Position numbers and translations under genes: made by a program. A DNA stretch of 7,147 bases. Origin: an uncultured Chitinophagaceae bacterium. GTDB lineage: Bacteria; Bacteroidota; Bacteroidia; Chitinophagales; Chitinophagaceae. Positions 5,225 to 7,147 of the stretch are shown here, piece after piece. Numbering within the stretch: position 1 is the first letter of the stretch; each line of letters starts with the position of its first letter. The notes below the pieces were generated by a model that was not told where the DNA came from, made no database searches, and worked only from the letters and a program-made list of their open reading frames with translations. Location: contig CAMPGG010000179.1 of NCBI GenBank assembly GCA_946885335.1, forward strand, positions 1 to 7,147, written 5' to 3'.

Positions 5225-5354
5225 CGACAATGATGAAATCGAAAATGCAGAATGAAAATGTCGGAATGATCAAACCATTAACATGTCAGGCTGAGCCTGT
5301 CGAAGCCGATATTTAATTGAAAAGAGTAATTAGACAATAGACTACGTAACAAAA
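5225..5354. repeat. Long repeat unit, copy B, with intact REP-like palindrome
   Basis: This 130-bp copy is the most complete. CCGACA (5224-5229) and TGTCGG (5259-5264) are inverted repeats in its left half. CAGGCTGAGCCTG (5287-5299) is a perfect odd palindrome in its right half, directly followed by TCGAAGCC. The GGCTTCGACAGGCTCAGCCTGACA sense of this core resembles a dispersed REP-like sequence I have seen in many bacterial intergenic regions, which cannot be tested here. Confidence 0.8.
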
Positions 5355-5423
5355 CGACAATGATGAAATTGAAAATGCAAAATGAAATGTCGAATAACCA
5401 AACCATTTAGCATGTCAGGCTGA
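5355..5423. repeat. Long repeat unit, copy C, truncated
   Basis: This copy begins like B (CGACAATGATGAAAT, GAAAATGCA) with CGACA and TGTCG again inverted (5355-5359, 5388-5392). It then runs through ACCATTTAGCATGTCAGGCTGA and stops in the middle of the palindrome, where the heptamer array takes over within a few bases. The copy spacing is 110 bp (A to B) and 130 bp (B to C). Confidence 0.78.
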
Positions 5424-5427
5424 AACA

Positions 5428-5499
5428 ACTTTAACTTTTGACTTTTAACTTTTGAATTTTGAATTTGATTGACTTTTAAATTTTGACCTTTGACTTTTG
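5428..5499. repeat. Heptamer array ACTTTTR running into the oxidoreductase start
   Basis: About ten tandem units of a 7-bp motif are seen: ACTTTTG or ACTTTTA, with variants AATTTTG and ACCTTTG and two shortened units (AATTTG, ATTG) at 5462-5471. The last two units (5486-5499) contain the TTG at 5490 and the next codons of the downstream gene. The 7-bp period is not a multiple of 3, so a coding origin is unlikely. Confidence 0.85.
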
Positions 5500-6587
5500 A
5501 TAAAAATCTGACACGCAGGAAGTTTGTAAAAAGCGCCGGCATTCTTGCTGCTTGTGGATTAAATCTTTCTTGTATGCCAGTTCCAAATCAAAAAAACAAA
5601 TTAGGTATAGCTCTTGTCGGTCTTGGAGGATATTCCAACGGACAATTAGGCCCTGCCCTGCTGGAAACCAAGCATTGCTACCTTGCAGGCATTGTTACCG
5701 GCACACCTGCCAAAGAAAAACAATGGGCATCCCGATATAACATCCCGGAAAAAAATATTTACAATTACGAGAATTTTGATTCCATTGCCCAAAACCCGGA
5801 CATTGATATCGTATACGTGGTTCTGCCCATTTTTATGCATAAAGAATTTACCATCAGGGCGGCGCAGGCAGGCAAACATGTGATCTGCGAAAAACCTATG
5901 GCCATGAACGTTAGAGAGTGTGAAGAAATGATCGCCGCTTGTAAAAAAGCAGATCGTTTATTATCCATTGGTTACCGTTTGCATTTTGAACCATATAACA
6001 TGGAAATGATGCGCCTCGGTCAACAAAAAGTTTTTGGGAACGTGCAGCAAATAGAATGCGCAAATGGTTTTACCTGGGGAAATGATAAAAACTCCTGGCG
6101 ATTAAAAAAAGACATGGCTGGCGGTGGCGGGTTGATGGATATGGGCGTTTACGCTATACAGGGAGCCCGGTATACAACGGGAGAAGAGCCGGTATTCGTT
6201 ATGGCTACACAGGAAACTACCAGGCCTGAAATATTTAGCGAGGTAGATGAAACTATTTATTTTGAATTGACCTTTCCGGGAGGTGCCGTAGCCAAAGGCA
6301 TATCGAGTTATAATAAAAACCTGAATTACCTGCATGCAAAAGCAGAAAAGGGCTGGTTTAAATTAACCCGCGCCTATCGTTATGGAGGAATGGCAGGAGA
6401 AACCAGCAATGGCCCGATGAATTTTGATCCTGATGTAAATCAGCAGGCATTACAAATGGATGATTTTGCACAATGTATTCTTCAAAAAAAGCCAACCCGG
6501 GTTCCCGGTGAAATGGGCCTCCTTGATATGAAAGTAATAGAAGCTATTTACCGCAGTATTGCGTCAGGGAAAAAAGAGCGGGTATAA
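5490..6587 (+). CDS. Tat-exported Gfo/Idh/MocA-family oxidoreductase (glucose-fructose oxidoreductase-like)
   Basis: This NAD(P)-dependent sugar oxidoreductase is predicted to act outside the cytoplasm. The N-terminus TRRKFVKSAGILAACGLNLSC has a twin-arginine motif (R9, R10), a hydrophobic stretch and a Cys at 28 that could be lipidated. The Rossmann domain opens with LGIALVGLGGYS (38-49) and reaches CEKPMA, with catalytic K135 in the EKP motif at 134-136. The second domain carries GGGGLMDMGVYAIQGARY, with D217 and Y221 at the positions of the family's catalytic Asp/Tyr, closely resembling Zymomonas glucose-fructose oxidoreductase. The substrate could be a hexose or a related sugar. The first possible start is the TTG at 5490, because the preceding in-frame codon but one is TGA and no ATG occurs before residue 29. 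That TTG lies in the heptamer array. The gene ends 8 bp from the convergent secreted-protein gene. Confidence 0.88.
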   Translation: MTFDKNLTRRKFVKSAGILAACGLNLSCMPVPNQKNKLGIALVGLGGYSNGQLGPALLETKHCYLAGIVTGTPAKEKQWASRYNIPEKNIYNYENFDSIAQNPDIDIVYVVLPIFMHKEFTIRAAQAGKHVICEKPMAMNVRECEEMIAACKKADRLLSIGYRLHFEPYNMEMMRLGQQKVFGNVQQIECANGFTWGNDKNSWRLKKDMAGGGGLMDMGVYAIQGARYTTGEEPVFVMATQETTRPEIFSEVDETIYFELTFPGGAVAKGISSYNKNLNYLHAKAEKGWFKLTRAYRYGGMAGETSNGPMNFDPDVNQQALQMDDFAQCILQKKPTRVPGEMGLLDMKVIEAIYRSIASGKKERV

Positions 6588-6595
6588 AGTCTCTA

Positions 6596-7147
6596 TTATC
6601 TCAATAAAACAGCGCTTCCGCTTCGCTTATAATACTGATTATTGTGACCAATGGCTTCTGCTGTCCAATAATATATATCAGTTATTTGAGGATGCCCTTT
6701 GAAAGTTCCATCCCAACCCTGGCCAATGATATTTGTTTCAAACATCAATTGTCCCCACCTGTTAAAGACCCGGAAATATTTCAGCTCTTTAGTATTTAAT
6801 AAAAGTGGATAAAGCTTATCGTTATAACCATCATTATTTGGCGACCAGGCTTTAGGAACAAAAAGTTCTGACTCGCCAGCAACGGGTATTTCATTATTGA
6901 TTTTTACATTAATTGAATCAACAGTAACACAACCCTGGTTATCTGTTATTTGAATTGTATAATCAATTTCAAAACCATAATTAAAAATCGGGTTATAAAT
7001 ATTATCAGCATTTAATCCAATAGCGGGAGACCACAGATAATTGGTGCCTATGTTTCTTGCATTTAGTTGCAATGGTACATTTGCTGCTGTAGTTATCGTT
7101 TGGTAACGAATTGCGGGGGTACTTTGATTCACTGCCAGGTTTAATGT
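6596..7147 (-). CDS. Secreted protein with C-terminal CHU_C (T9SS type B) sorting domain, 5' part missing
   Basis: The frame is open from the right edge (7147) to a TAA at 6596-6598, giving the last 183 residues of a larger protein; the GTG at 7132 is internal and not the true start. The first part contains a PKD/Ig-like repeat recognisable by LWSPAIGLNADNIYNP and YTIQITDNQGCVTVDSINV. The last 90 or so residues are the gliding-motility-associated C-terminal domain: FVPKAWSPNNDGYNDKLYPL, YFRVFNRWGQLMFET, GWDGTFKGHP and a YYWTAEA strand, ending in SGSAVLLR. In Bacteroidota this domain directs secretion through the type IX system and cell-surface attachment. The full protein is probably long, with repeated PKD-like modules, and acts as an adhesin or surface protein. 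It converges with the oxidoreductase, with no terminator-like hairpin in the 8-bp gap. Confidence 0.9.
   Translation of the reverse strand, partial: TLNLAVNQSTPAIRYQTITTAANVPLQLNARNIGTNYLWSPAIGLNADNIYNPIFNYGFEIDYTIQITDNQGCVTVDSINVKINNEIPVAGESELFVPKAWSPNNDGYNDKLYPLLLNTKELKYFRVFNRWGQLMFETNIIGQGWDGTFKGHPQITDIYYWTAEAIGHNNQYYKRSGSAVLLR

Noticed and set aside
4881..5273. A 130-codon minus-strand frame across the end of pdxJ and the repeats
   Set aside because: It is antisense to pdxJ and otherwise made of the repeat sequences, with low-complexity Ser/Leu/Ile-rich translation (repeated SNFQILKLSHC-like runs). This is a product of repeats that happen to lack stops.
5117..5423. CRISPR array
   Set aside because: The repeated units are over 100 bp, diverged and of unequal spacing, with no short identical repeats separated by unique spacers and no cas genes nearby.
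5034..5499. An insertion sequence or integrated element in the repeat field
   Set aside because: There is no transposase frame, no terminal inverted repeat pair framing the region and no target-site duplication that I can see; the content is arrays and REP-like units only.

Overview
The window looks like a chromosomal piece of a Bacteroidota bacterium, most likely in or near the Chitinophagaceae. Three things point there. The right edge encodes a CHU_C-type (gliding-motility-associated, type IX secretion) C-terminal sorting domain. The genes lack Shine-Dalgarno sequences and several have TAnnTTTG-type -7 boxes instead. The DUF4268 protein, the single-RRM RNA-binding protein and the PdxJ sequence style also fit this phylum. 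The DNA is AT-rich throughout and no gene stands out clearly as foreign. Family names are from recognition of the translated sequences; no database search was run.

Layout, left to right. Positions 79-1274 hold a co-chaperone operon: a CbpA-type DnaJ-like protein and its MerR-like modulator CbpM, 11 bp apart. A 274-bp gap follows (1275-1548) with an unusual density of inverted repeats, including three nested stems that look like a structured RNA or operator. Next come a 57-aa two-helix membrane peptide (1549-1722), a convergent DUF4268 gene (minus strand, 1736-2194), a divergently transcribed atypical cupin (2275-2637) with an 85-aa partner (2655-2912), a 46-aa single-helix membrane peptide (3045-3185) and a DUF1905/OmdA (YdeI-like) protein (3246-3755). 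A strong hairpin at 3761-3778 ends the latter and the convergent RRM gene (minus strand, 3804-4088). The RRM gene appears to have a leader of about 125 nt. pdxJ (vitamin B6 synthesis) runs divergently at 4311-5039.

From 5034 to 5499 lies the most unusual DNA: a degenerate octamer array that contains the pdxJ stop codon, three diverged copies of a 110-130 bp unit carrying a REP-like palindrome (GCCTGTCGAAGCC core), and a heptamer array that runs into the start of the next gene. That gene (5490-6587) is a Tat-signal Gfo/Idh/MocA oxidoreductase related to glucose-fructose oxidoreductase. It has no ATG in a sensible place; its only plausible start is a TTG supplied by the heptamer array. It converges, with an 8-bp gap, on the 3' end of a secreted CHU_C protein that runs off the right edge.

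The genes are mostly separate housekeeping or accessory functions, and I see no multi-gene defence, mobile or biosynthetic system. The parts that most deserve a second look are non-coding: the structured gap at 1336-1473, the repeat field that sets both gene boundaries at 5034-5499, and the long RRM leader.
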